Shown piece by piece: positions 1-9,740 of a stretch of DNA of 33,049 bases (positions are counted from its first letter, which is position 1; each line of letters starts with the position of its first letter). The stretch comes from Selaginella moellendorffii (taxonomy: Eukaryota; Streptophyta; Lycopodiopsida; Selaginellales; Selaginellaceae). Below the pieces are notes generated by a model. That model made no database searches. It was not told the origin of the DNA and saw nothing but the letters and a program-made list of their open reading frames with translations. Position numbers and translations under genes: made by a program. Where the stretch lies: positions 1,332,676 through 1,365,724 of the forward strand of contig NW_003314303.1 in assembly GCF_000143415.4 (NCBI RefSeq), written 5' to 3'.

Positions 1-222
1 GGGCTTGAGTTTGATAATAATGATATTTCTGAAGGAAAGCTATCAGGAACAACAATTCTTAAACATTATCAAGTAGATCTCTCAAGATCTAAATGGTTGA
101 ACTTTATAATCCTGTTAAGCATGATTTTGGTTTATTGAGCAATTTTTATTACTATCATCAAACTCACTCAGCTCATAGATGGGAAAACTAAAATTAATAC
201 CTCTAAGAAAACAAATGCTTAA
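1..222 (+). pseudogene. ABCG half-transporter copy 0, last exon only, premature stop
   Basis: This is the last exon (homologous to exon 11) of a fourth ABCG transporter whose remainder lies left of the window. It is nearly identical to 8957-9181, 21791-22027 and 28033-28269. The reading frame starts at base 1 and covers the last extracellular loop and the sixth transmembrane helix. In the other copies the helix continues with a CGA (Arg) codon. Here the codon is TGA at 136-138, so the protein ends in the middle of the last helix and loses about 28 residues. The ancestral stop, TAA at 220-222, is still in frame. The copy is probably a pseudogene or a C-terminally truncated allele; the upstream exons cannot be judged. 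Confidence 0.85.
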
Positions 223-261
223 AATTAAAAGTATGGATTCGTGAGCTTGTCATTCATGTTT

Positions 262-1195
262 CACTTGTCGTATTTGTAAATGATCTTCTGGCATCTGGAT
301 GCATTAGTAATCATAATTTTATAAAAAGTTTATGTGTCACCCAAATTGTCTTCAACCTTCACCTAACTTTTGTGTGGAGCAAGTTCAAATGCAAACTGAG
401 AACTGGAACACAATATGCTTTTGTAAGAAATGCATTTGTAAGCACTTTGATTTCTTCATAATTATCTTTTGAGTTAGCCAAATGCCTTAGTCATGTGATT
501 AGTGACACCCCATGAATGGTATTCCCACTGCCCCTATCTCCTGTTCAGATCATTAAGAAATTTTTTCTTAAAAAGCTATACAGATGAAAATACCTTAAAC
601 ACTGTCAAAGTCCGAATTGATAAAATGAATACCACGCATGGTATTTCCAAAATATACAAGCCACTCTGCTTGAGAGATTAAGCAAAGATTATTAAACTGC
701 TAAAACACTGTCTGGTGAATTTGACATGATAAAAGTGCGCCTGGATCTAATCACATATCAAGCGGATGCTCTGCACAGAAAATCATCAAATAAATCAGAC
801 ATAATAATTACTTCTCTAAACCACTAAGAGATGACTGCGTTTGGGTGTCCAAGGTAATGCTAACTCTTCGTTTCCTCCCTCCAATCAATCCACGCGAGAA
901 CCACTGTCTCCAAGCCCCATCTCACTGTCAACCATCTCCTCTTTTGGTAGGCTGCCTCAAATAAGCAGAGTAAGTGATTGTCTCCAGAACAGTGAGCTTT
1001 CCCAGCAAAACATGCTCTTGATTTACATAAGCATCTGATAGAAAGCTTGAGAATCACTAAATCAAATGTTTATACACACCGCAGTTCCATGCCTCATGTT
1101 TGTCCGGAAATTCCCATTGGATCCTTCTCACCTCACAATCTACCTGTGATGAACGACAATGCAAGAATCTTAGTCTCAAACACGTGCTCAATCTT
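262..1195 (-). pseudogene. Inverted ABCG relic A (exons 2-7)
   Basis: Read on the minus strand this block follows an ABCG gene from the end of intron 1 through exon 2, exon 3, exon 4 (the GCAG acceptor followed by GCATCCGC is still visible near 765-780), exon 6 and part of exon 7 (262-303). Exon 3 has lost the Walker B region and most of its ABC signature. Several small indels and stops destroy the frame. Only short open stretches remain, such as 860-1057. It lies tail to tail with the ABCG copy to its left. It diverges from the intact copies far more than they diverge from each other, so the inverted duplication is older than the tandem duplications. Confidence 0.8.
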
Positions 1196-1330
1196 CAGAG
1201 AGTCTTGCGAAGTCACTGAAACACTCGTTCACTTTGGAGATGGGTTGCGTAAAGTATATATATCCCACCACACAAACTTTTGTTTGAGTTGATGCGAAAC
1301 GAATATACTAGTACATAGCGCTCAAGAACC

Positions 1331-3396
1331 CTAGAATCGGAAGGTAACGAGCTCGGGATCAATGCCGGCGGGCGCCGTGCTGCCCTGGCCTGGATCGTGT
1401 GCCAGCTGCTTCGCAATCGCCATAGCGGTACCCAGGTAATCTTTGTGCTGCTGGAGCAGTGGGAGTTTGGTCCATTCCTTGTGTAATGTGGCCTTGGCGG
1501 TGGTGTTGATGCTGTTTTTCTCCTCGTATTTCCAGTTCCCAGTCTGCCACTCGAATTCGTAGAGGGGGAGAAAGCGCTGGCCGTAGTCCGCCACGAATTC
1601 TATGGCGCACAGCAAGAAATGGAACTCTTCCTTGGAGAGGAAGTATGCGAAGTTCAAGCGCGTCCATCCAGGTTTGACACCGCTATATCCCTGTGAGAGA
1701 AAAAAAAGTTCTTTCCTCGTTAGAAAAACCTCCTTGGTGAAAACTTCTATTGTTTTGCTTCTCAACCTCTTGAATTGCTGCTCGAAATTTCAGGGAGAGC
1801 TCATCACTGACTTTGAGAAGCGAGTGGCCGTAAGGACCAGCACACGAGCACCCTCCTCTCGACTGGATCCCAAACAAATCGTTGAGGAGCTTGGCTACAA
1901 ACCGGCCTTGCAGCACGGTTTGCTGGATTCCACCGTTGGAATCAGTGGTCCGGACGAGGAACGAGACGATTGCTGCTCGTTTCACTTGCGTGTTCCCGAG
2001 CACCACTATCTTTCGGTTCTTGGACAACCGTTTCAACGCGGTGGTGATGAAGTTGTGCTCTCTCGACTCGATGAGACGGTATCCCATTTCTTCTTGGACA
2101 GTGAAGACAATCCCGGCTTTTATCCGCTGGAGTATGGAAGGTGTTCCAGCGTCTTCTCGGCTTTCAATGTCCTCCAGGTAGAGTGTGTCCTGGTATGAGT
2201 CTGTTTAGTGTTGGTTTTCTTTTTTCTTTCGCTGGAAAGGGAACTGACCTCTTTGTTGTAGTTGACGAAGTCTACCACTCCTCCACCTGTTGTCGACGGT
2301 GCGTGATCCTTGAGCTTGTAAAGCTTTTTGTTCATGCAAAGCAGGCCCGGTGTTCCTGGCCCTCCGACATACTTGTGTGGACTCAGCATCACAGCATCAT
2401 ATCCATCAGCCTTTTGCGATTGCATGTTGATCTTCACATATGGACCGCTGTTGATCAGATTCGGCAAGTAAGCTTCTTTTCGTCCTTGGTAAAAGATCTC
2501 GTCTTACCAGCTTGCGAAATCAAAACATGCTAATGCTCCATGTTTGTGTAGAAGGCGAGCGATGGCTCTAGTGTCCACTAAAACTCCCGTGACATTACTG
2601 CAAGCGGAGAAGGAACCCAGCTTTGGACGATCTGCGTGCTTGGGATTTTGTAGCTCCTCTTCGAGGTACTTCATGTCAATCAATCCATCCTCGGTCATTG
2701 GAACTTGAATAACCTGTGGTTTAAACAGCTGACAGATTGAAAGAAACGAAAAAGTCCAACCTCGGCAAGACTTTGGCTCCAGGGAAGAATGTTGGAATGA
2801 TGTTCGTATGGGCCTATGAACACCAGCCATCTCTTCCTGTCATCGATCGCTGCCACGGCTGACTCTCTTATTTGGGGCGGCACAGACAAGCCCAAAAGTT
2901 CGTGGAGCTTTTTCACAGCTGCAGTGGTTCCAGAGCCGCAGAAAAAGAGAGCATCATCCTCAGTTCCTCCCAGGGACTCCTTGACATAACTCGTGGCCAG
3001 TTTCACCATCCGGGTGGTCTTCTCTCCAACGTAGCTGTCCTCGGCATGCGTGTTCCCTGAAACAGAATGCAGCGGGTCCAGATGTGCAGAAGAGAATTCA
3101 CGGCTTCACTCACCGTAGGACGGCATGACGTGCTTGATGAGGAAGTTTTCAATATAGAACAAGCAGCGGCCAGAGGCAGTGTAATCGGCATAAGTGAGAA
3201 GCCTGCTGCCGAATGGTGTGGAGATTTGGAGCTGGGAGCCAATGATCTGGGATCTGAGCCAAACACACTTTTGCTCATCGTCAGAGGGGCTGAAGAACTT
3301 GAAAGGATTGGGCTTGAAGTTTGGCTGCCAATCCTCCTCGATGCTGGGAGTTATGTTGCTGATCTTGGAAGCCAACTTTGAAGCAAAGCACTTCAT
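1331..3396 (-). CDS. PLP-dependent class V aminotransferase / cysteine desulfurase-like, copy A
   Basis: Six exons on the minus strand: 3114-3396, 2761-3056, 2508-2713, 2249-2447, 1767-2189 and 1331-1690. All introns have GT-AG ends and phases agree, giving 588 residues from the ATG at 3396. Fold-type I PLP motifs are present: a GSGTT loop, the EHHSN motif that stacks on the cofactor, an Asp in a CFDFAS segment, and a Schiff-base Lys in SPHKYVGG. A Cys in a RGGCSCAGP segment aligns with the catalytic Cys of group II cysteine desulfurases (RxGHHCA). Such enzymes turn cysteine into alanine plus enzyme-bound persulfide; the substrate here is unknown. The first exon seen in copy C is missing, and the equivalent acceptor (end 3413) carries an extra base, so the N-terminus is uncertain. 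Confidence 0.8.
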
Positions 3397-3592
3397 TGTC
3401 TTATTGGTGAGCACTCTCCTGATATGTTCACTACTTATAATTTGTAGTGAATTTTGTGGTAGCAAGATCTCACTACCCGTAGTATTTGTATAGTTTGGTT
3501 GTCAAGCTTGACAAATTCTAAGGGATTTGTCACCTGAGTGGGCTTGATTATGAAGTCTTAGTCTTTTGTTGATCTTGTAGATATTTGAAGGT
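3397..3592. other. 5' flank of PLP copy A with palindrome module
   Basis: No gene is seen here. The first bases extend the PLP homology up to 3413. A perfect 16-bp palindrome (TTGTCAAGCTTGACAA) lies at 3499-3514. It is followed by a block reading CTTGATTATGAAGTCTTAG and TCTTTTGTTGA that recurs near 6415-6460 and 25492-25522. The repeat family begins at about 3593. Confidence 0.6.
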
Positions 3593-4193
3593 ACTATTCA
3601 AAATTAAGGATGTTATATCCTAAGATTTTTAACTAATTGGAAAAAAAGTGCATTTTTATTCATAAGCACTTCCTTTTTATATTTGAACATTGTCTCTCAA
3701 GTCGTTTTCTTTAGTTATTTACAACTACCATGCTTCCTTATAGGCTTTCTCGTGAACGGAAGTTGAGAGTCATAGCTCTTTCAAGAGCCCCACTCTCTTG
3801 ACACCTCGGGTCAAACTCACGTTGGGGTAAACTAGACCTGAATCTCAACATATAGTGTGATAAGTCTAAATATCAATCTCAATATTGATTGAAAAAGAAA
3901 GGTGCACTCTTATTCATGGGCTTTTCTTTGTATATTTGAACCTTTATAGATTGTTTTTTAAGTCATTCTTTTTGGTTGTTTATAATCCACCATGCTTCCT
4001 TGTAAACTTCCTTATAAACAAAAGTCAAGAGTTGTAGCTCTCCCAAGAGGCTTGCCCTCTTGACACCCTACTCCTCAAGTCGAGTCCATTCGAAGGTAAA
4101 CTGGACTAAACTTCCTTGTAAGCTTCCTCATGAATGGAAGTCAAGAGTTGTAACTTTCCTAAGAGGTTTGTTTTCTTGATACCCTACCCCACG
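3593..4193. repeat. Dispersed repeat, copy R1 (about 600 bp)
   Basis: A near-identical direct copy lies at 5198-5793. Both begin with ACTATTCAAAATTAAGGATG and end with TTGATACCCTACCCC. The sequence is AT-rich and non-coding. Recurring phrases (CCATGCTTCCTTATAAGCTT, TTGACACCCTACCCC, ATCTCAACATGTAGTGTGAT) are shared with 12168-12597 and with the tandem array at 17839-18960, so this is one repeat family. Confidence 0.8.
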
Positions 4194-4701
4194 ATGGCAG
4201 GAGGTCGGTGTTGCTGGACCTGTTATTAGTCTCTGCCTAAGCTAGTTGAGAAACTGGTCATTACATGTGCACTTAGACCGGAAGGGCACTAAGGAAGGAA
4301 ATCCTAAGTTGTCATTTAGTCAAACAGACTTGACACGGTGATGAGAAACTCATGATGTTGGCTGGCACTTGCTAGAGTTAGGAACCCCCACGATATTAAG
4401 CTTGGTCCCTTAATATCGCTAAATGATAGTTTACCGTGTCTACCAAACACCCTTGCTATCATGCCCTTAGCGTTAGTTTCATTTAGGTCCAAAATGCTAT
4501 TTATGGAAAGTATCCAGATTTGCTCATTTGGCATATCTACAGAATGTAGAAATCGTCCTGAACACAATGGTGTTCGTCCCATGTCCAAATTCACAATTTA
4601 GAGACATTCCATATTTAATAAGTTTCAAGCTTGTCCCAGAGACTAACTCATGATACTAAGGGAGGCTTGGGGTGAAACCTCAAAGCATGTGTTCCTCAAG
4701 C

Positions 4702-4725
4702 GGGGGGGGGGGGGGGGGGGGGGGG
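4702..4725 (+). repeat. Homopolymer G24
   Basis: Twenty-four consecutive G. It is a likely G-quadruplex former and a likely sequencing or assembly weak point, so the true length may differ. Confidence 0.9.
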
Positions 4726-5073
4726 CTTTAAAGGGTTCCCAATTTTTAGTAGGGATAGTGGGTAGGTCGGGCATGGCCGACCAACCTAAAGCATAGTCTA
4801 GCTCCCGCTTGCGTGCCTGTCCTTGTTCTACGTCCGGCTTGGGTCTAAGCCCAAGTTCCATTCTATGCTAGTTGGTGGAGTATCCATATCTTCACGTTAG
4901 ACCACCGGTATGCCGAAATAGCGCCAGGCTCCGTTTGGCTCCATTTGCTCCTTGGGCTTTATGCTCGGGAGTTGCTCCGTGGTACGGTTTCGTCACTCCA
5001 TGGCATCATGCTTGGGAGTTTGGCACCGTTCCTTCGTTCAGTGGCCCAAGGCACTGAACCTTGGGTTCCTATG

Positions 5074-5112
5074 GACACGTGGCATGTGACACGTGGCATC
5101 TGTCACGTGGCA
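5074..5112 (+). promoter_or_regulatory. Three phased G-boxes (14-bp tandem repeat)
   Basis: CACGTG occurs at 5076-5081, 5090-5095 and 5104-5109, each followed by GC and each exactly 14 bp after the last. CACGTG is the core recognised by plant bZIP and bHLH factors. No gene starts within 600 bp on the + strand, so function is uncertain; it may be a short tandem duplication. Confidence 0.45.
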
Positions 5113-5197
5113 CAAAAAGGGTTTAGGTTCTGCTTCGTGGTGTTATTCTATGGTAAATCACCATAGGATAAAGGGTCAAAACCACGTGCGCTACAAC

Positions 5198-5984
5198 TAT
5201 TCAAAATTAAGGATGTTATATCCTAAGACTTTTAACTAATTAGAAAAAAAGTGCATTTTTATTCATAGGCACTTCCTTTTTATATTTGAACATTATCTCT
5301 CAAGTCATTTTCTTTAGTTATTTACAACTACCATGCTTCCTTATAAGCTTTCTCGTGAACGGAAGTTGAGAGTCATAGCTCTTTCGAGAGCCCCACTCTC
5401 TTGACACCTCGAGTCAAACTCACGTTGGGTTAAACTAGACTTGAATCTCAACATGTAGTGTGATAAGTCTAAATATCAATCTCAATATTGATTGAAAAAG
5501 AAAGGTGCACTCTTATTCATGGGCTTTTCTTTGTATATTTGAACCCTTATAGATTGTTTTTTAAGTAATTCTTTTTGGTTGTTTATAATCCACCATACTT
5601 CCTTGTAAACTTCCTCATAAACGAAAGTCAAGAGTTGTAGCTCTCCCAAGAGGCTTGCCCTCTTAACACCCTACTCCTCAAGTCAAGTCCATTTAAAGGT
5701 AAACTGGACCAAACTTCCTTATAAGCTTCCTCATGAATGGAAGTCAAGAGTTGTAACTTTCCTAAGAAGTTTGTTTTCTTGATACCCTACCCCTTGGGTC
5801 GAACCTACTTGGAGGCAAACTAGACCTACCAAATGTCAATTTTAACATATGGTGTGACATGTGCAATTGAGGCTTACCAAATGTTAATCTCAATATATGG
5901 TATGATTCCCCTAGTTAACCAACAAAAATCTTAATATGTGGCATAATTTCCCTAGTTAACCAACAAAGTTAAACTTGAAATCCC
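5198..5984. repeat. Dispersed repeat, copy R2 plus tail
   Basis: Bases 5198-5793 repeat 3593-4193 in direct orientation. The copy then continues with further repeat-family sequence (phrases resembling CCAAATGTCAATCTCAACAT and AAACTTGAAATCCCTCT) that also occurs at 18780-18930. The repeat stops abruptly at about 5985, where the B3 fragment begins. Confidence 0.75.
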
Positions 5985-5986
5985 TC

Positions 5987-6294
5987 TATGAGAACCTTTT
6001 CATTCGGGAGCATTGACTCGTACTTGACCGGGATGAGCAATCTGTGCAGGCTATTCACGTCGCTGGCGGTCAGCTTCTTGCCAAATAATAAAGCCCAACG
6101 AGATGGATCGCAGGTGACGAGAGGATCCTTGCGTTTCTGGGGTCTCCACTTGTGACACTTCGATTTCTTGGTGTCTCCACTTGTGACACTTCGATTTCTT
6201 GGTGTCTCCCACCGCTTGAATCGTGCCATCTTCACCAGAGGAGGAGGAATCTTTCACCTCATCAGTCCTTGAACTGAAATCTCGATTGCACATC
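5987..6294 (-). pseudogene. B3-domain transcription factor fragment with 31-bp duplication
   Basis: On the minus strand an open stretch starting near 6290 has an acidic, Ser-rich lead, then a basic Lys/Arg segment, then residues resembling the start of a plant B3 DNA-binding domain of the ABI3/FUS3/LEC2 class: a LLFGKKLTASDV stretch followed by LHRLLIPVKY and a LP pair. A perfect 31-bp tandem duplication at about 6149-6210 shifts the frame between the lead and the B3 part, so each half is open in a different frame. The B3 domain is cut after about 35 residues where repeat-family sequence begins. No wing, second DNA-contact loop or downstream exon is present. I regard it as a captured and broken gene fragment. 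Confidence 0.6.
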
Positions 6295-6373
6295 GTCTTC
6301 ACAAGTGCCTAGTGGATTATGTCCTATTTTTCCAATTCAATTTAGGAGAAATATAGTCAAGGAAACAACATGT

Positions 6374-6391
6374 TTTGTCAAGCTTGACAAA
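6374..6391. repeat. 18-bp palindrome TTTGTCAAGCTTGACAAA
   Basis: Perfect palindrome in the PLP-ABCG spacer. Other copies are at 3499-3514 (16 bp), 12041-12058, 25450-25467 and 30686-30703. Each half carries a TTGAC core, as in WRKY W-boxes. Confidence 0.75.
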
Positions 6392-6709
6392 TTCTAAGGG
6401 ACCCACTAGAGATGGGGCTTGATTATGAAGCCCTTGTCTTTTGTTGACCCTTAGAGATATTTGAGATGTGATATGGAAGAACTTCATGGGGAGTTGCCAT
6501 TGGGAAAGACAAGGGAGTGGTCCTTGGAATGCCAAATTTCCTGAGAAGATGACACTTGAGAGTTTCGAGAATTTCGAGACTTTTGGACAGACTTTGAATG
6601 GGAACAACACAAGAAAGAAACTAAACAATACTTTACACTATTAATCTCCTATGAATCTAAGATCTTACTGTGTTACAGTAGCTGAAAGTCCAAGTCCAAC
6701 TTGGAGAGC

Positions 6710-6716
6710 TATAAAT
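6710..6716 (+). promoter_or_regulatory. TATA box of ABCG copy 1
   Basis: TATAAAT lies 42 bp before the ATG and is conserved with the same surroundings at 19540 and 25780. A CCAAGT-CCA-ACTTGG dyad stands just upstream in all three copies. Confidence 0.6.
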
Positions 6717-6751
6717 CTTACCCAAAGTTTTCATGAGAAAGGAGAACAGAT

Positions 6752-9181
6752 ATGGATGTCACATGGAAGGATTTGAGTGTGAGTGTGAGCAATGGGCGGG
6801 TGTTGCTGGAGAGTATGTGCGGCTATGCCCAGAGTGGCCAAATCACGGCGATCATGGGTCCTTCAGGATCCGGAAAGTCCACCTTGCTCGATGCGCTTGC
6901 TGGTATAGTTTTCCAAGATTGATTTGGGTTTGGGCAATAGATTAAAGCTCCAGATTCTTGCATTGTCATTCATCACAGGGAGATTGGCCAAGAACGCAAG
7001 GCGAGAAGGATCCATTTTTGTGAATGGGAATCTCCAGACGAACATGAGGCATGGGACTGCGGTGTGTATAAACATTTGATTCTGTGATTCTCAAACTTTC
7101 TGTCATAGCCCTATGTGAAACAAGAAGATGTTTTGCTAGGAACACTCACTGTCTTGGAGACAATCACTTACTCTGCTCAATTGAGGCTGCCTCACTCACT
7201 GCCCCAAAGCCAAAAGATGGAGATGGTTGAGAGTGTGATCACTGAGATGGGGCTTGGAGATTGCAAGTATACAGTGGTGGGAGGTTGGTTCTCGCGTGGA
7301 TTGAGCGGAGGGGAGAAACGAAGAGTGAGCATTGCTCTGGAGATTCTAACTCAGCCATCTCTTTTGTTCATGGACGAACCAACCAGTGGTTTAGACAGGT
7401 GAATATTTATGTGAATCTTAAGTCCGGTTTATCGTAATTTTTATTTGATGTTTTTCTTTGCAGTGCATCCGCGTTTTATGTGATTAAAACAATTAAGAAC
7501 CTAGCTACTTCAAAACGCACCGTTATTATGTCAATTCACCAGCCAAGTAGCGAAGTGTTTGAGCAGTTTGATAATCTTTGCCTACTATCTCAGGGAGCAC
7601 TTATATATTTTGGAGATGCCATGGAAGCTAGCACGGTACTTTTCTCAAATTTAATATTATTTATGTTTTATATTTTATTTTAGTTCTTCGAGTGTGCTGG
7701 ATTTCCTTGTCCTCTCCGAAGAAATCCATCAGACCACTATCTTAGAGTTATTAATTCCGATTTTGACAATGTTCAAAACAAATTTAAGGTATTCATTTGT
7801 ACTGTTTTCTAGAGATTTTTTTTCTTAATATTCATCTTAATCTGAACAGGAAGATATTGAAACTGAGGAAATAATTCCATCTTCTGAAGCAATCAAAGCA
7901 CTTACAAATGCATTTCAAAATTTGCATTTAAGCTCCCTCCACACAAAAGTTGACATTCTTTGTGTGACTAAGGTGAACCTTCTAAACAGTTTGTGTGACA
8001 CACCTGGTGCAAAGGTAAATGACTTGATTTTTAAAAATCTTATGATTACTAATGGATTATTATTTATAGAATGAATGCATCCAGATGCCTCAAGCAGGAG
8101 TTCTCCATCAGCTTTCCACGTTAACTAGAAGATCATTTCTAAATATGACAAGAGATATTGGATACTATTGGCTGAGAATCTTTGTGTACTTTATGCTTAG
8201 CATCGTTATTGGCAGTATATATTTTAATGTCGGCACTAAATACAACTCCATTGCAGTAAGAGAATACCAAAAAAAATTCCTAACCATGGTTAAGCTTGTT
8301 TGGTTTTCTTTAGGCAAGGATTGGCTGTATGGCTTTTATTGGTAAATTTCTTACATTCATGTCAATTGGAGGTTTTCCATCTTTCATTGAAGAGATTAAG
8401 GTATGGGATAGTTCTAGAATTGTTTTGTTTTCATATCCAATGCTATTTTCTTCAGGTTTTTAATCATGAGAAACAGAATGGTTACTACGGTCCCATTATG
8501 TTTACTCTCGCAAACACACTCTCTTCTATTCCTTATCTCCTTCTTATTTCGTTGATATCAACAAGCGTGTTTTATAATATGGTTAAACTTCACCCAGGCT
8601 TTGATCACTTCATATTTTTTGTGTTGAACTTATTTGCATCTGTGACTGTGGTGGAGAGCTTGATGATGTGTGTAGCCTCAATTGTTCCCAATTTTCTCAT
8701 GGGAATAATTACAGGATCTGGAATCTTGGTAAAATCTCTTTATATTTCTTAAACCGTTTCTAATACGATTTTTCAGGGGTTATTCATGCTTGTTGACGGA
8801 TTTTTTAAACTTGCTAATGAACTGCCAAAAGGCTTTTGGAAATATCCAATGCATTATATAGCATTTCAAACATATTTACTTCAGGTAAACAAATATTATT
8901 TATTTTCTTGAAACTAAAAAAATTGATAACAGGGTCTTTATGAAAATGATTTTCAAGGGCTTGAGTTTGATAATAATGATATTTCTGAAGGAAAGCTATC
9001 AGGAACAACAATTCTTAAACAGTATCAAGTAGATCTCTCAAGATCTAAATGGTTGAACTTTATAATCCTGTTAAGCATGATTTTGGTTTATCGAGCAATT
9101 TTTATTACTATCATCAAACTCACTCAGCTCATAGATGGGAAAACTCTGATGTTTAGGACCTCTAAAAAAATAAATGCTTAA
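6752..9181 (+). CDS. ABCG (WBC) half-size ABC transporter, copy 1, intact
   Basis: Eleven exons: 6752-6902, 6979-7061, 7109-7398, 7464-7635, 7684-7788, 7850-8014, 8070-8255, 8314-8400, 8456-8728, 8777-8884 and 8933-9181. They sum to 1869 nt, 622 residues, with all phases consistent. The nucleotide-binding domain comes first: Walker [10 protein letters not shown] at residues 36-44, Q-loop near 83, signature LSGGE at 143-147, Walker B with DE at 167-168, H-loop His200. A membrane domain with about six helices follows ([16 protein letters not shown] is helix 1; [16 protein letters not shown] is helix 6). Order and motifs are those of plant ABCG half-transporters of the ABCG11/12/15 type, which dimerise and export lipids or specialised metabolites at the plasma membrane. 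The N-terminus is short. Relative to copies 2 and 3 the last exon lacks 12 in-frame bases. Confidence 0.92.
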
Positions 9182-9221
9182 AATTAAAAGTATGGCTTTG
9201 TGAGCTTGTCATTCACGTTTC

Positions 9222-9620
9222 ACTTGTCATATTTATAAATGATCTTCTGGAGCTGCATTAGAATCATAATTTTATAAAAAGTTTATGTGTCACCAAAATT
9301 GTCTTCAACCTTCACCTAACTTTTGGGTGGGGCGAGTTCAAATGCAAATTGAGAACTGGAACACAATATGCTTTTGTAAGAAATGCCTTTGTAAGCAATT
9401 TGATTGATCTTTTGAGTCAGCCAAATGCCTTAGTCATGTAATTAGTGACACCCATGAATGGGATTCCCACTGCCCCTATCAATATCTTCATGTTCAGATC
9501 ATTAAGAAAATTTACCTCGTGTTTGTCTGGAGATTCCCATTGGATCCTTCTCACCTCACAATCTACCTGTGATGAACGACAATGCAAGAATCTTGGTCTC
9601 AAACACGTGATCAATCTTTA
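9222..9620 (-). pseudogene. Inverted ABCG relic B, internally deleted
   Basis: This is the same inverted ABCG relic as at 262-1195, here reduced. Parts of exons 7, 6 and 2 remain. A stretch of about 550 bp present in relic A (roughly 555-1095) is missing, with the junction near 9515. Relic B keeps ATATCTTCATGTTCAG near 9480, closer to the start of exon 6 in the intact genes than relics A or C are. It therefore preserves a slightly older state at that point. Confidence 0.75.
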
Positions 9621-9740
9621 GAGAGTCTTGCGAAGTCACTGAAAGACTCGTTGACTTTGGAGATGGGTTGCGTAAAGTACACACAAACTTTTGTTTGAAT
9701 TGATGCAAAACGAATATACTAGTACATAGCGCCAAGAACC

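Larger units (their letters stand above)
4194..5197. other. Unique spacer between repeats R1 and R2, no gene
   Basis: No convincing coding sequence, tRNA or transposase is visible in this kilobase. Notable items are a run of 24 G at 4702-4725, three G-boxes at exact 14-bp spacing (5076-5109), and an inverted repeat CTATGGT-5 nt-ACCATAG at 5148-5166. It could be the body of a non-autonomous mobile element bounded by R1 and R2, but no primer-binding site or target-site duplication supports that. Confidence 0.5.

Noticed and set aside
841-1292. Short + strand open frames over the ABCG relic (and 22654-22860, 28555-28743)
   Set aside because: They are antisense to the decayed ABCG relic, and their similarity among units follows from duplication, not from coding constraint.
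3593-5793. R1 and R2 as the two LTRs of one retrotransposon
   Set aside because: They do not have TG...CA ends, no primer-binding site follows R1, no purine tract precedes R2, and the same family forms a tandem satellite elsewhere.
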